Shown: positions 49,320 through 62,800, numbered from the stretch's first letter. The stretch: 64,000 bases of DNA from Trichobilharzia szidati (GCA_944472155.2 OX235273.1:83198793-83262792); one strand, 5' to 3'. Program-made: numbers and translations. Notes: generated from the letters alone by a model not told the origin.

Positions 49320-50000
49320 ATACTGTTTCTAGAAATACACCAGTGAAAACCAACAATTTAGCAGAAGAAGCAGCAAAGACTGGACTTCAAATGAATATAG
49401 AGAAATTAGAGGTGATAAAGATAATCAACCAACAACAATAAGCACCAATCACTACCGATGGAAGAAGTACGAAATAGGTCACTTCCTTCAATTATCTAGG
49501 CAGCATCGTTTCAACAACGAACGGCACTGATGAGGGTGTCGAAAACAAGATCGATCTGGATCAACCCCAGTGTTAAGTCACTTCTTTTATTTATTTCATA
49601 AACTTTGAACGTCACGAAACGAATTCCCCGATGGGGTCAGGAGACACCAACAGAAGCCTTCGCTCCATATAGATGATCAGATGTCCAACCAGAAAGGATA
49701 AGTAACTGGGAACTCTGGGAAGGAACCAACCAAAAAGCCGTTGGCCAACAAACATGCTAAAGAAAATGTAGATGCATCGGACAAACTCTGAGACGACTGT
49801 TGAATAGCATTGCACACTAGGCCCTCGAATGGAAGGTGAATGTGGAATGACGAGTTTTTTGTAAGTCGGAGAGTGACATGGAGGAGGTCATGTGAGAAAC
49901 AGATGACAGCTTATGGTAAGACATGGAGACACACAGATATGACTCTAGAGAAAAGAATGAAGTGGAGTTGCGCTGTTGAAGCATTAAGACATACATTACC
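49320..50000 (+). mobile_element. RTE (SR2-like) LINE relic, 3' part
   Basis: Broken frames LAEEAAKTGLQMNIEKLEVI and FNYLGSIVSTTNGTDEGVEN, from the region after the RT active site. A second part at about 49760-49960 reads RTNSET / ALEWKVNVE and ESDMEEVM, from the C-terminus. About 170 bp between them does not align with the element. A different RTE lineage from the intact copy at 43438-46533. Confidence 0.6.
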
Positions 50001-50450
50001 AACAAACACTGTAAATATCGTTTATATTTATTTTGTTCAGTTATCACTATTTTAACGTTTTACTGGCTTAGATGAAGTGACGAAATCTTAATATAGGTTT
50101 TTATTGTGATCTACATTATACCGCTGTTGGTCTGACACGACCAAACAAGAATAATTAACTCTCAGTAAATACAGAATCTATGGTAAAAATTCCCCTTCAT
50201 TGTAAGTTACGTTGTTCGTCGCATAGTATTGGTGACACATACTCTTTGATGAAGCTTGCTTAGTGAACATTTTGGTGGATCTTACATAGATAAAAAACTA
50301 TCTAAGGATTTCGTACACACATTCTAATGACTTTGGTTTTCATTCCGTAAATTATTCTATAAGATACACAACCTCTTTTGTTGCTTGGATTTTAACGATT
50401 ACTACGATCATAGTTATTTTGTTGCCGTTCACATTATTATATCAAAAAAT

Positions 50451-50505
50451 CTTATAAATACATATATATACATGTATATATATAAACATATATACACATA
50501 CCATG
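50451..50505. repeat. TA-rich microsatellite
   Basis: Imperfect ATATATACATGTATATATATA-like tract, no gene nearby. Confidence 0.6.
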
Positions 50506-50579
50506 TTTTAGTTGGATAATAAAATCTTTATCCTATTTTATATGTCTCAGTCAGAAATTTTCGTGAAATCGTGGAATTC

Positions 50580-50800
50580 ATGGGCCATTTGATCGGACCT
50601 CAGTGGCTCTGTACTATACGACTTTACCGTTGAACTAGAAAGTCCTGGGTTCAAGCTTCAACAATTGCGTTATAATGAAGAGTTCGAATCTAGGACAGAA
50701 CGACTCTGCCGTACTCACACACTTTCCAATGCTTCTCTAACTGATGTCGACTCGTCATCAATCCTGCAACTGATCAAATCAATGCGGAGCAACACTTGAT
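50580..50800 (+). repeat. Possible second SINE-like sequence
   Basis: Contains CTCAGTGGCTCTG (box A-like) and GGGTTCAAGCTTC (box B-like), followed by AGTTCGAATC. No clean cloverleaf. Weak. Confidence 0.25.
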
Positions 50801-52865
50801 AATAAATCTTAAATAGTCACTTCGCTAGCAAAGTAATAAATCTGTACTAACCTTAAATACTCAAACTAATTTATCTGACCACAAGTTTCACAAATTAAAT
50901 TCAGCTTGTTACATGACACTTTACGAAATTTATTCTGTGAAGTTTAGATGCTGAAATAATTCGTTTATCAGCGAAATAATTAGGCCTTACAATTAAATTC
51001 ACTCAAATAATATAGTCTACTCGGAAGTAGTATGATTTCATCGCACAAAACCTTAGGATGGTCAGTTTTTATTGATTTAACCTACAGGGAGAACTAAACT
51101 GTAATTGTACACTTAAACTATAATTATATACACATATTTGTAGATCACCACCAAAATTACATAAAAAATTTAAATAAGGTAGCACTTTCGAATAGTATTT
51201 AATTATCATTTAGTTGATAGTGGTCAGCTGTGGAATCTGCCTGTCTACTGGATAACGACTTGGAATTTAAGCGTTGGACAGCAATACTCACTGGAGATGT
51301 AGGCACATGTAGCTCATAAGCTTGAAGTGGAACAAATTTGCATTCTTGAATCCGCTTCTAGTGATGATCAACCGAGTAATGATCATTTTAACTCAGTTTT
51401 CACTTTTCCTTGATTCATTGGCCCGAAATGTATTAGGTATATACTAAGGTTCAGATTCTGTGTCCACCAATAGAAGAATTACTGAAGTTCTGACGAGAGC
51501 TGAGATATTAACTATGAGAAGCAGGTTCTTGCTTAGTTCACTGAACATCCAGAGTTGCTTGTTTCTTACTCTCTCCGGTTAACAATGCGATCTTCAGTAA
51601 GGAGACAGCTATGGCATATGCTGATGAAAGTTTGCATACAGTCTGTTTGAAATGCCTGTCTTGACGCACACTCGAAGTCTGTCAAGCATATACGAGTATT
51701 CACATTTGTCCTCAAAATTCAGATGTTGTTCGTTGTGCCGAGTGTAGTATATCTCCACACCAATGTCAGCATAATGGACTCCTGACTTGTTTTTCCAAAC
51801 TCGTTCAGCTTTGAAATCATCATCCGTGTCAACTATGGTTAAGTCGACAGAGTCCAGGTAACTTATAGAGGTGAGTTTCCTTAAATATCCTTTGTCTTTT
51901 TATTAACCAGAAACATGATCATATCAACTTGATATGATTATGAGCAATAGTTTATGCTCGAAACGTCATCAGTTAATATTACTCTACAACACTGTGTGAT
52001 TTATCAAAATAAAATCGTATCCATAATGGAATATTTCTGTCATCAGAGTCTTAGATGTTTCCTAAAGACAGTGTAAGCAGTCAGCTGTTTACTCTTGCAC
52101 CTTGTATCCTCAGCTTCTACTTCACTGCGTTAGCCCGCTAACCTGATGCATGTGATCTGCCGGAAGATAAATAAATAATTGCAGCGGAACAGTTACGATT
52201 TCGAGGAAACAGTTATACAAACAGTTCAAGCTTACAGTTTTCCCTTTGATTGCGAAGTGACAGAAATGTTATCATTCCATATGAGTCATTCTATTAAAAA
52301 TTACAGAGACACAGAAAGTTCAATATTTGAATCAAGAATCTCGAGCAGTGACTTCCTCAGTGATATACGCATACAACTATTTAATTGTTGTTACCACTTC
52401 TGTCACACTATACTCGAAGTTTGCGAGCAAAATAGTAGCTGGTTGATGGAAAGAATTTGAAGGGCAGCTAGAAAATGAAATTGTTTCTAAAGTAACTTGT
52501 AGTTCTGTGAGTAGTTGCAAATATTAATCAACGTGTAATTATATTTAGCTCCCATGGAAGATACTTCCATATGAATATATAAGGCAACAATTTTGTTTTT
52601 TTGTATTGAATACATTGAACACATCGTAAGAGTACGGCAGTGGTATTTAATTAGGATAGATAGTGAGTGAGCCACATAACATTAAAAGAGATGTTTCATG
52701 TGGACACTAAGACCAGTCACACAGTGAAGAAAATTACCATTGTCGTCAGAATAAGTGAGAGTTTCTGTAGTATGTTCCCACATTGTTTGCCAACTAGCAC
52801 AGAATTGTCATTCTAAAAATCAAACTGGTATCTCAAATATCACATTTTCCTTTTTCCTTCGAGGA
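50800..52865. other. Intergenic, unidentified repeat fragments
   Basis: A 93-codon plus frame at 52179-52460 lacks family motifs. Around 51490-51765 there are short blocks shared with 27410-27600 (TTCTGACGAGAGCTGA) and with 42440-42480. Confidence 0.35.
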
Positions 52866-53040
52866 TCCCTGGGCGTCGGTGGCACAGTGGCTAGGGTTCT
52901 TGCCGACCATGCACAAGGTTTGATCCTCTGCCGACGCACACCTGATAACAATGGTCGGCCTGCAAAATTTGGACAACCAATATCAAATGCTGAAAATTCC
53001 ATACTTGCTTCTAAAATACTGTGTGGTTTCAGAATAAAAA
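52866..53040 (+). repeat. tRNA-derived SINE
   Basis: Box A TGGCACAGTGG at 52880-52890 and box B GGTTTGATCC at 52918-52927 give an internal RNA polymerase III promoter. A 7-bp acceptor-like stem GCGTCGG (52873-52879) pairs perfectly with CCGACGC (52931-52937). The anticodon arm does not fold, so this is a tRNA-derived element, not a working tRNA. Schistosomes have tRNA-related SINEs (Sm-alpha type) with a hammerhead ribozyme; I found no canonical hammerhead here. Confidence 0.65.
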
Positions 53041-53074
53041 TTAACTAATTAATTAATCATTATAAATTATTTAA

Positions 53075-53190
53075 AATAAGCCCAGCGTGTTAATGAAATC
53101 AAAACATTACAGTGATATTGCCTTTGTCAGCTTTAGTTACAACAATAGATTTATCTGATCTTAATGTTTGTAATGCATGACGTTCGGCCT
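53075..53190 (-). mobile_element. Inverted scraps of the PLE joined to its 5' end
   Basis: 53107-53190 is the reverse complement of 53643-53735, inside the PLE frame. The adjoining 53075-53106 is the reverse complement of part of the 3' tail (about 55718-55750). Two distant PLE pieces are therefore fused and placed in reverse at the 5' edge, a pattern known for Penelope-like insertions. Confidence 0.7.
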
Positions 53191-55560
53191 TCAACATTAC
53201 ATTAGTAATGCAACATTATCAATATCGAATTAATAATATTGGTGATTGTCTGAATATTCTTATATCCAAAGATCATCTAACTACAATTACCCATTTATTC
53301 AACATCGAAAGTCCGCTCATTTCAATGCGACGAAGCAAAGACAAATTCGAAAGTTTGAAAAACTTATAAATCTGAAAGCAGCATACGCCAGAGCAAATAA
53401 GTCAAATGCACAGACAAACACAAGAACAGTATGCAACTTATCAGATCGAGAACTTAATGTACATGAAGCAGCATTACTTGAAAAAGGACTAAACTTTAAC
53501 ATAACTCGGAAACCACTCACAGCGATAGAATTAGCTCCCATCACGGAGCCTATAATAATTCTTTTAACTGATGATGAAGCTAATGAATAACGTCAGAAGG
53601 TTGGATGTATCCTATCGAATCAAAAGAAGGGCATTTCAAATTTGTCGAAGGCTGAACGTCATGCATTACAAACGTTAAGATGAGATAAATCTATTGTTAT
53701 AACTAAAGCTGACAAAGGCAATATCACTGTAATTCTTAATACAGACGACTCTGACAAAAAAGCTTTGGAACATATCGAAGCAGGACCTTACACATTAGTA
53801 CCAGTAAACAAAATGTCTAGTACAAGGAACAAAGTAAAAGCCCAAATATGCAATATACTTAGACAATTGAAACCAAAACTAGGGAATTCAGTTTGGTTTT
53901 CAATAGCTCCCAAGACAAACACGGCCACGAGATTTTATGGAAGGCCGAAAATACATAAAGTAGATGTTCCTTTAAGACCAATAATTGATTTTACCAACTC
54001 AGTAACATATACTTTTTCAAAATACATATCACGAATACTGAAACCACTTCAATACAATATTCCTTCGAACATCAAAATTATTGAGGGATTTAAAGGAAAA
54101 GTAATGGACATAATTATTGAAGAAGACGAAATTATGGCAAGTTTTGATGTGGTTTCTTTATTTACTAGTATTCCTATTTGTGATTCACTCGATATTATGA
54201 AATATGAACTTGAAAACAATCAAGAAGTATTAACTAAATCTTTATTATCAATAGATGAAGTTATAAAATGCTTAAAACTTTGTTTGGAATCTACATATTT
54301 TACCTTTAAAGACAAACTATACTGTCAAACAAATGGAGTTGCAATGGGTTCACCAGCATCTCCAATTGTAGCTAACCTATATGTGAAAGCCCCAGGAAAG
54401 AAAGCATTGACAAGTTTTAGTTGTCATCCTAGAATTTGGTACAGATATGTACATGACACATTTATCATCATAAAGAAAGCTGAAAAAGAAAGCTTTCTAA
54501 CAGAAATTAACTTAATCTCAGAATATATTGAGTTTACTAATGAAATAGAATCGGCTGAGGGAACTCTAAACTTTCTTGATTGTCTTGTAAAAAGACAAAC
54601 TGACGAAAAACTAAAGTTTACCATATACAGAAAGCCGACACATTCCAACAAGTATTTGAATTTCCAATGAGACCATCCAATAGGAATGAAAGTTTCGGTA
54701 GCTTTAAATCTCGTTAACAGAGCTAGAAACATTATAACAGACAATGACGATTTGGAGAACGAGATATCCAACATAAAACAGATTTTGATTGGAAATGGTT
54801 ATCCTGGAAAGCTACTAGATATTATTATCAATCCACGATAGCCATCCAATATCGAAAGGACACTGCTGAACAACTTCAAAGATTATTTGCCTCATATAAT
54901 ATTAAAGTCTATGTCAAACCTTCTAATTCTCTGGAGAAAGCGTTAGTGCATGTCAAAGATATAGTTCCCAGAATGTCACAAAGTAATTGTGTCTACAAGA
55001 AAAAGTGTTCAGAATGTGATGCATGCTATATAGGTGAGAGCAGTAGGCAGGTGAAGGTCAGAGTGAATGAACATAGACTATGCACGAAACGTCCGCCTAG
55101 AAATGAAGTAGAACTAAAAAGTCTAGAAAAAACATCGGCTATAGCAATGCATGCTATAGACAGCGGACATAAGATTGATTTCGACAATGTCGAAATTCTT
55201 GGAAGAGGATTTCATTCACATAAAGAAAGATTGACTTCTGAAGCCTTGCACATCTTAACCACATCGAATGCAGTGAATAGGAAAGAAGGGATAGACTTAT
55301 CACCTATATGGCAAACTCTTATGAAGCAAGATAAATGAAAAAAAATTCAATGAACACTCCATGAGCCTCCATGACCTTTTAAAACATGTAGGATCATGTT
55401 TATCACATATGAATTCACGTATTTTCCACATAACAAATAAAATACATACACACACACACTCATACAAAACTAATCTGTACAAATTAACTATAGAAGAGTG
55501 AACACAACAACAACTTGACATTAGTCATTACAAATATATGTGATGACTGCTTACATATTT
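53190..55560 (+). mobile_element. Penelope-like element, right-arm copy (family 1), broken by stops and a deletion
   Basis: Longer 5' part than the left copy. One frame runs from 53246 to 54667 with two internal stops (TAA near 53588, TGA near 53683); the part from 53765 is open for 301 codons and holds PKIHKVDVPLR, DVVSLFTSIP and GVAMGSPASPIVANLY. The catalytic box is YVHD, as in the left copy. TGA at 54668 replaces the TCA of the left copy. About 45 bp are deleted near 54830 with a frameshift. The endonuclease part is open from 54946 to 55338 and includes CYIGESSRQVKVRVNEHR and an intact C-terminus ending KQDK. The two copies carry different lesions apart from the shared YVHD. Confidence 0.85.
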
Positions 55561-55770
55561 TCTATTGGTAAAAATGTCCATGGACAAATGACCTTCAAAT
55601 AAACTGACTTCAATTTATGTAAAAATTTTTGACTATATATTTTGATGATTAATAATAATCCGAATAAATCTGCTGAAGAAGCTGTGGCTTACACGGCGAA
55701 ACGTTCAGAAAAATCTTGTTTTGATTTTCTTAACACGCTGGGATTAATTTAAATAATTTATAATGAATCA
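55560..55770 (+). ncRNA. PLE 3' tail with hammerhead ribozyme-like motif
   Basis: CTGAAGA (55673-55679) fits the hammerhead core CUGANGA. After one extra A comes a stem GCTGTG/CACGGC (55681-55686 with 55692-55697, one G-U pair) closed by GCTTA, then GAAAC (55698-55702). Eukaryotic PLEs are known to carry hammerhead motifs in their terminal repeats. Stems I and III are not clear to me, so activity is doubtful. Confidence 0.4.
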
Positions 55771-56747
55771 ATCTGACTTGGCGCTCAAATTATTTCAGGA
55801 AGTTCGTAACACCTACGGCCTTGAAACCTATAATTAATTAATCATTTTCAAAATATGCAGACCATAAATGTTGCAGAATTATCTGTAATAATTTGAGTAT
55901 TGAATCAGATTGGGTCATTTTAAAAAAATCACCCCAGAGAAATCTTCATTTCATTTTCTAAATACACTGAGATTATTCGAAGTAATTTAATAACTATCCA
56001 CTTTCTAGCTGCTTATGAAAACGTTGGTAGATAGAACGGCGCAAAATGATTGATCTAATTGGTGACGCGAATTTCCACAATGGCAGTTGTTAACTCCTTT
56101 GCTAACTATCCTCAGTTACTGTTTTTTGTGTTCGACTTAACACTGCTTATTGCTAACGACTTCTTCAATTGAATATTTGTTTACCATTTCGATACTTCAG
56201 AATCCTAATTACTCGTTTCCGTTGAAATTTATCTCATATAATAAATAAACATTCTCTTCGGACGTTGGTAACCTTTCTATGGCTGAACTGTACCTGCTGT
56301 ACACGTACATCTTATCTTATTGAGTATATCCTCAAGTTGTGTATTTCCAAACTTTGAATCTCCGAAATAGTTATGCTGCACAGGGATAGTGCTTTTGACA
56401 GTATTTAGCCGAAACCACTCAAAATCTGAGAACAGTTTTTAGACAAATATTTTATGCTGGATTCTACCTAAAAATAAACTCTCTGACGTATTCAGCTGAA
56501 ACCTCAGTTGCAAATTATGGTTGAGATATATTAGAATAAATCAGTAACCATTTGGAAATGCGGTTTGTTTAATTGACTTATTTGTCATACCTGAAACCTG
56601 GTGTATTATACCACGTCAAGAACATCCTAATAATCCTGAACCATTAGAGTTGGCCGTTCCAACAAGCGTACACTGTATAGGCTATTAGTATATATATATA
56701 TGTATATATATATACGCCGTGATTATCACACATTGTTAGACAATGTG

Positions 56748-56820
56748 CTGACAACAAACCAACAGTAATGTCAATGATAACCAATCAGAATTTGTGTAGC
56801 AATGAGCATATCAATATAAG
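56748..56820 (+). promoter_or_regulatory. Gene E core promoter: CTGACAACAAAC element, CCAAT box, TATA-like box
   Basis: CTGACAACAAAC at 56748-56759, CCAATCAGA at 56781-56789 and AATATAAG at 56813-56820; the ATG is at 56878. A TATATA microsatellite (56691-56714) precedes it. Confidence 0.6.
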
Positions 56821-56877
56821 TATGTAGATTTAAACACAAAGAAATAATTAATTTTAATACTTCTAATATTCATTATA

Positions 56878-59800
56878 ATGAACGTGATCATACTTCTCAT
56901 CTGTCTACATTGTGTAAACTCTGAGATTATCAAAATTCGTCTGCATCCAGTGTCTGGAATAAAGTCTGTGCTAAATCCGTTTCGAAAACAGCTCCGGGCA
57001 TTACAACGAAGGTGGACAAATTTATGGAATGGTGGGGATACACCAACAGCAGAACAGCTGCACAATTACTACGATGTAGGTTGAATTTAATTAATGTCAG
57101 CCTATTCGGAGTGTCACTGACATCTGTAATACTAAGTGAATAGGATATATCTGTATACTGAAATGACTGGTTAAATCTGTCGCTGAACATTTATGCAGTG
57201 CTATTCCTTACTAATAGTCTAGAAGTATTATCTGGTCATATTTAGTAGTGTACATTAATTTCATGAAGATAATAGTGTGAATCGAATGTTTTCGAATATT
57301 TCATATGCAGGCTACATCAGAAGAAGTTAGGATACTTTAGAATCAAACTGGGGAATCATAATATTTCCTACTTCTGACTAAATTACAGGCATTATTCCTA
57401 ATAATTCTGAGCACTCTACGGACGATGTATGAATACTATCCATCGTGTCGATAATCCCGTGGTTTCAGTTGCAGTTAGTTATACAATACCGTGCGTCATC
57501 TAAAAATTGAAAGTCGACTCTATTTCACTTTCTGAATCCAGAATACCAATGAAGAAACTAGTTATTCGACTTGATCTTATAAATCTCAAACTGAAATAAC
57601 AATGACTGACAGATGTTTCTAAACTCATTGACATGATCACATCACAATGCCCACTGTCAGTTTCTGAATGCTGCTGTATGGTAAGAGATGTGATGTGATC
57701 GCTGACCCATAATACACACATCACTCATTAAATGGTGAGTGACTGTATTTGGGATATGAGAACACACCACCACTTTCATTAATAATTTTCTCAATGAACT
57801 AGCAGATAAGCGGAAATGCGGGAAAATACTTGTCAAATGTAAATGTCATGTGTGTAATGGAATTTTACTTGTTTATGTCAAAATCTTTCATGACAAATTC
57901 AAAGCCAAATTGGGGCACAACGTAATATCACTGATAACCTTGTAATGGATGATTCTTTTAGTATGTATATGAACGATAAATATTTTATTATTATTTGTTG
58001 GATTCTGAGTGGAACATGGGGATTCGGTAGCATGTATGTTCTCTGCAGTTTTATTCATTTGGCTCCATGACTGTCAAGAAGCTTGAATCCCGCTGTCATA
58101 ATCTCAAGGTAGATTCTTCTCCACTCTGCAACAGCCTTCGATGCTGTTGATGACATCGTGAAAGCCAATCGTTTAGGTAGTTGGACTAGATTACTGACTC
58201 TTCGGTAGACAATTCCGAGAGTCACAGATTCCTGCAACTTCTCCACTATATCTTCTCATGAACACATCAAAAATCAGATAGAATACATTTCAGTCTCAAG
58301 AAAAGATAAACGCATCTACCTGGGCACAAGAAGGACGAGGGAATAGTTGAAGGTTCAGACCTTTATCTAGTGTAAGCAATCCTAAAGATGAACTGGGAAG
58401 TCTTCGAAGGGCAAGAAGTAGACCACAATTCTGGTTCAACATACAGAAAGTGAAGGGGAGAAATGAGAAAGTCACCTTGAATGCTTTATACTCATTTTAG
58501 TCAAGCAGATTAAGCAAAATAAAGGGTGGCTCACATCGATAACTGGAAACAAGGACAGTGTGGTACAAGGTGAGCCAGGGAAAAGAGGAAAAACGAAAGC
58601 AGCAGCTTAATATAACCCACACAGCAATGAACGAAGGAGTGAATAAGAGTGGTAGGAAAGACGATGTCTCTTCTACTGCATACTAGCTGCTTAATCAGAA
58701 GACCGGCGATCCAAAAGAGACCTCACATTATCCAAATAATCAGGTCGCAATCCTGGAGGAGGCAAATGCAATGAAGCTATTGAAAGGAAGTAGTGAAACA
58801 ACGGAAATATTGAGCAGACAATTTCAAAGGACACTTATCCAGAAATTCAACCAGCAGACACACAACGTTTCGCAAATACAAATGTTCGACGAAATCAGAA
58901 ATAATAAATGCCATACAATTGCTGTAGGACGGGGAAGTAGAGAGACCAGATTGAATTCCCTTTACTGAAGAAGAATTAGGGATGGAGGTAGAGATCCAAG
59001 CGATTATCTATATTCCGCTACTGAAAAATGTGTGGAAGGAAAGACAGGTACCTGCCAGTTGGAAGTAAAGGCAACTTAATTGTATGCTAGAACCACACTC
59101 TTGTTCATCCTAAGTAAAATATTTGGTGACCACTTAAGCAGTGAGAGTTGTTGTGCTGCAATCAGTTTAGGATGAAATCTTTGCAGAAGAGACAGTCAAA
59201 ACAGACGATATAGCTGTGGATCTCAAAGCAGGAACGGTGTTCACTTCCTTGGAGACAGTGTGCAGTTCGAAAGGAATAGACACTGATTTTGTATGCGTCG
59301 TGAATACCATGAAGTTCTTTTTATTCCTTCACGCTCCCAGTGGAACACAGGGCTTCAAGCCAGAGACTTGAAGTTTCTGTGGCAGTCTTATTTATTTTCA
59401 CGGGATGGGGTTGCTAGCCTCAAGTCCAACCTTCCCTCCTTACCAATCCTACTACTGGTTTTGCGAGGTAAATTAGTGCGTCGACCGGGAATGGAAACTC
59501 GGACCATGTGCGTGGTCGTTGATCATTCTACCTTTGTGCCACCGATTTACATACAGTACGAGCCCTCAATGGGAATGTGAATTTCAACCGAAAAGTCGGG
59601 TTTCCAGAAATGACAAGGAGGAAGTCATATGGAGGAAAGTGAGGGCTTGAAAGCAGTTTTGCTATCAGCTGAAACTGAAGACAGAGGGCCGAATAAAAGG
59701 AGATATGTCTCCGGATCTCTTAGTTCCAATCGAAATGCAAGGCATCTACCAAAAATATGATATTTTGTGGTGTTACTTTTGTGCAGTGATCTTACTAGAC

Positions 59801-62800
59801 TCCTTGACATTACTAGTGATGGTCACATGTGACAGTCTTAAATGCTTAATAGCTAACGAAATTTCAATGTTAGTAATATTCTGATGAGTTTTAATTCAAT
59901 ATTAGTTTATTCAACAATATCCCTTACGTAAGGATAAGGAAAATTGGTGGAAATTTATAAAATTGTCTACCTGTATTTTTTCATTTTACAAAGTGCAGGA
60001 TTATCAAAAATTGCCAAACACTATCATTTTGTCTTCTGTTAATCATAATGGTCATTTAAGTTTCAGTACTATGGAGAATTACAAGTGGGAACGCCACCAC
60101 AAACGTTTCGTGTACTCTTCGACACAGGATCAACCGACACCTGGCTTCCATCAAGAAAATGTTGGTTTCTAGATATCTCGTGTTGGTTCATTCGATTTTA
60201 TGACAGTTCGAAATCATCAACGTATCAGTCAAATGGAACAAAGTTTGAGGTAAAATACATCGTTGGTAGTTACTCTGGATTTTGGAGCATGGATACAATG
60301 CAGGTATTGTGGCTTTACGGTTTGAAGTAACACTGGTTTTAGATAAACTCCTTAGTTGTTCGCAGTCAGGCGTTTGCTGAAGTAACAAATGTATTCTCTG
60401 ATGACTTCTTTGCTAATGAATTCGATGGAATAATTGGTATGTCAAGGAGAAATGTGTCAAGATATGGGAACACCCCATTCTTCCCCAACATACTTTCTCA
60501 ATCGAAGGATATGGATCCAGTGTTTTCATTCTATTTGAGTCGGTAGGTTCTCAATCTACAGCATGATATCAGTGAAGTTACAATGAGCTATGGATGGATC
60601 GGGGAAGATTTACTGATATTCACGAATGTTCGTTTCCACATTGTGTGATAGTTTGTTATTTGGAATACTGAGAAGTAAATACGTTCAAGTAGCTTTAGAC
60701 CAAGGCGAAGCACAATCTTTTGCTATAAAATTGTTCGTACAATTTCGTGAAATGTTGTTTCAAACTGAATGAATTATTTTGCATGAGCGTTAATAGGGGA
60801 AATCTGGTGATGAAGAAAGTACGAAGCACCAACCATAAAAAGGATGTCACACGAAAGGTGAAGCTTTTGGCACAATCTACTCCTCATATTCCTGAGTTCC
60901 AGTGGGTGGGTTGATCACATGCAAGATGTTCAAGTGATGATTAATTTTAAGTGATACAAGCATCCAAGGTACTTACTAAATGATATCGTTGTTTAAAATC
61001 ATATTACTCGACACTACTTTTGAGTAACGAGAGAACGAATACAAACTTTCCGCTCCATGATGTCTAATGGCACTACAAGATTTGAAACAATAACCAGTCG
61101 TAGCACTGTGAAAGTTTATCATATCCGAATGTAGAAACAGTAAGCACAAAGACGTGCAGAATCAGAGATTTATGAGTGTTAAAATATGTTGGAGCTAATA
61201 GTTAATTCATTCCCTAGTTCCACCACAGTTTGTGTAAGTGTTTCTTACTATCATTCTGAAATGCGCTTTCGAACATCTTTTCACCTAGTGATAAGGATAG
61301 CACTTCATAAATGTATACCCAATGACTATTCAGTATGAGCACCGAAAGGAAATGTTGCATGATATTTTGAAGCTACTGCTAGATTACTTTATGAGTAGTG
61401 TACCCATGCATTGGAATTTCACGTAAATTTCTACGACACGTTTGTTATGATTACCAATCATTTTCCCACTGATGAAATATGAATTTGAACTCACCTCTAG
61501 CCTTGTAATCAACACGCAATTATTATTTCCTGTATTTTGTAGGAAGAATGGTCTTGCTGGTGGAGAGATGGTGCTGGGTGGTGTTGATCCTGAATATTTT
61601 ACTGGAGATTTCGAAAACTTGCCTGTCCTCTCTGCAAATCGTTGGATTGTTAACATCAAAAGGTAATTAGTGCATACTTGAATGAAGTTATTTACAAAGA
61701 ATTCAGCATCTTTCATATGCATATGAAGATCGCAGCAAACAATTTCATGCTTATCACATTCGTATCATCTTAGCGAAGTTCTTTAGCATATTGGTGATTC
61801 TTATGTGTCGTAGTAATAGAAGTCATATATTCTCGTATTCATTCACTGAACGAGATAAGATTTGAGAATTCCAAATGATTGAAAATAAATCGTTTACATT
61901 GATATTGCCATAGTATATTCGGAACAAGATTAACTTGGGCAAGCATTTTTTTGTAGTCAGTTGTCATCCAAACTTTGTGGCGACAAATACATGAATTGTA
62001 GAATTTGTCAGCCAGGAAAAGAAAATCAGAAGTGTGAGAAAATGTTTAGGAGTATAAAAACATAAAGGCGCAATTGGTGGGTGCCATATCTACTGATAAA
62101 TTCAGTCGCAGGTTGATTAGAACTAATTAAAGAAATTTCAGTACCTCGGAATTACACACTTATTTCTGAACCGGACCTATACTGAAAAATTGCACTAAAG
62201 GTAAGTTACCACTGATGGTTACATCAGTACCTGTATACGAATTTAGCTGGTTCTGTGGAGTTAGTTGTTTAGGCCGTATTCATGTGAGAGTTTGGCTTGG
62301 AAAAGCAGTAATCAGGTGAATAACTAGTGTGAACTTATCACATTTAGTGGATAGTGAACATCACATAAAACAGATGAGGAATTTGCAGTCGTATACCGGG
62401 CACCATACAATCTGCGGTTACGTTTCCTGAAGATACAGAGATGAATGAGAACACACCTGACGTGTGTGCGCAAAAGTGTACATTTGTAAAGACAGAAGAC
62501 AAGGGCCAGGAGACAGACAGTTTATTGAGAAAATCAAGAGATATTTATACTTTTTTATATACGTTATAATTCGTTATTTTAGCAGAAAAGCAAAGTGTTC
62601 TATTTGGCTTTACTTGCTGAAGGTTATTGTGTACTGCTTGTGACCATTGCTTACAAGGTTATCGATATTTCTGCGAATCGTATTTGCACACACTAAGTCT
62701 GCTTTGATTGGTTGTTAAGTTCCTCAAGGTTAGTCTTTTTTCTTGTTATTGTATTTTCTCATGACCGTGATTCGGGACGTAAACATTGACGTCAGTTATT

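Noticed and set aside
52866..53040. Sm-alpha type hammerhead in the SINE
   Set aside because: The expected CTGATGAG...GAAACGCC core was not found in or next to this element.
59293..59580. 95-codon frame in intron 1 of gene E, with a near-identical frame in gene A (7443-7730)
   Set aside because: Conserved only because the arms are recent duplicates; no recognisable domain, no splice signals placing it in the gene.
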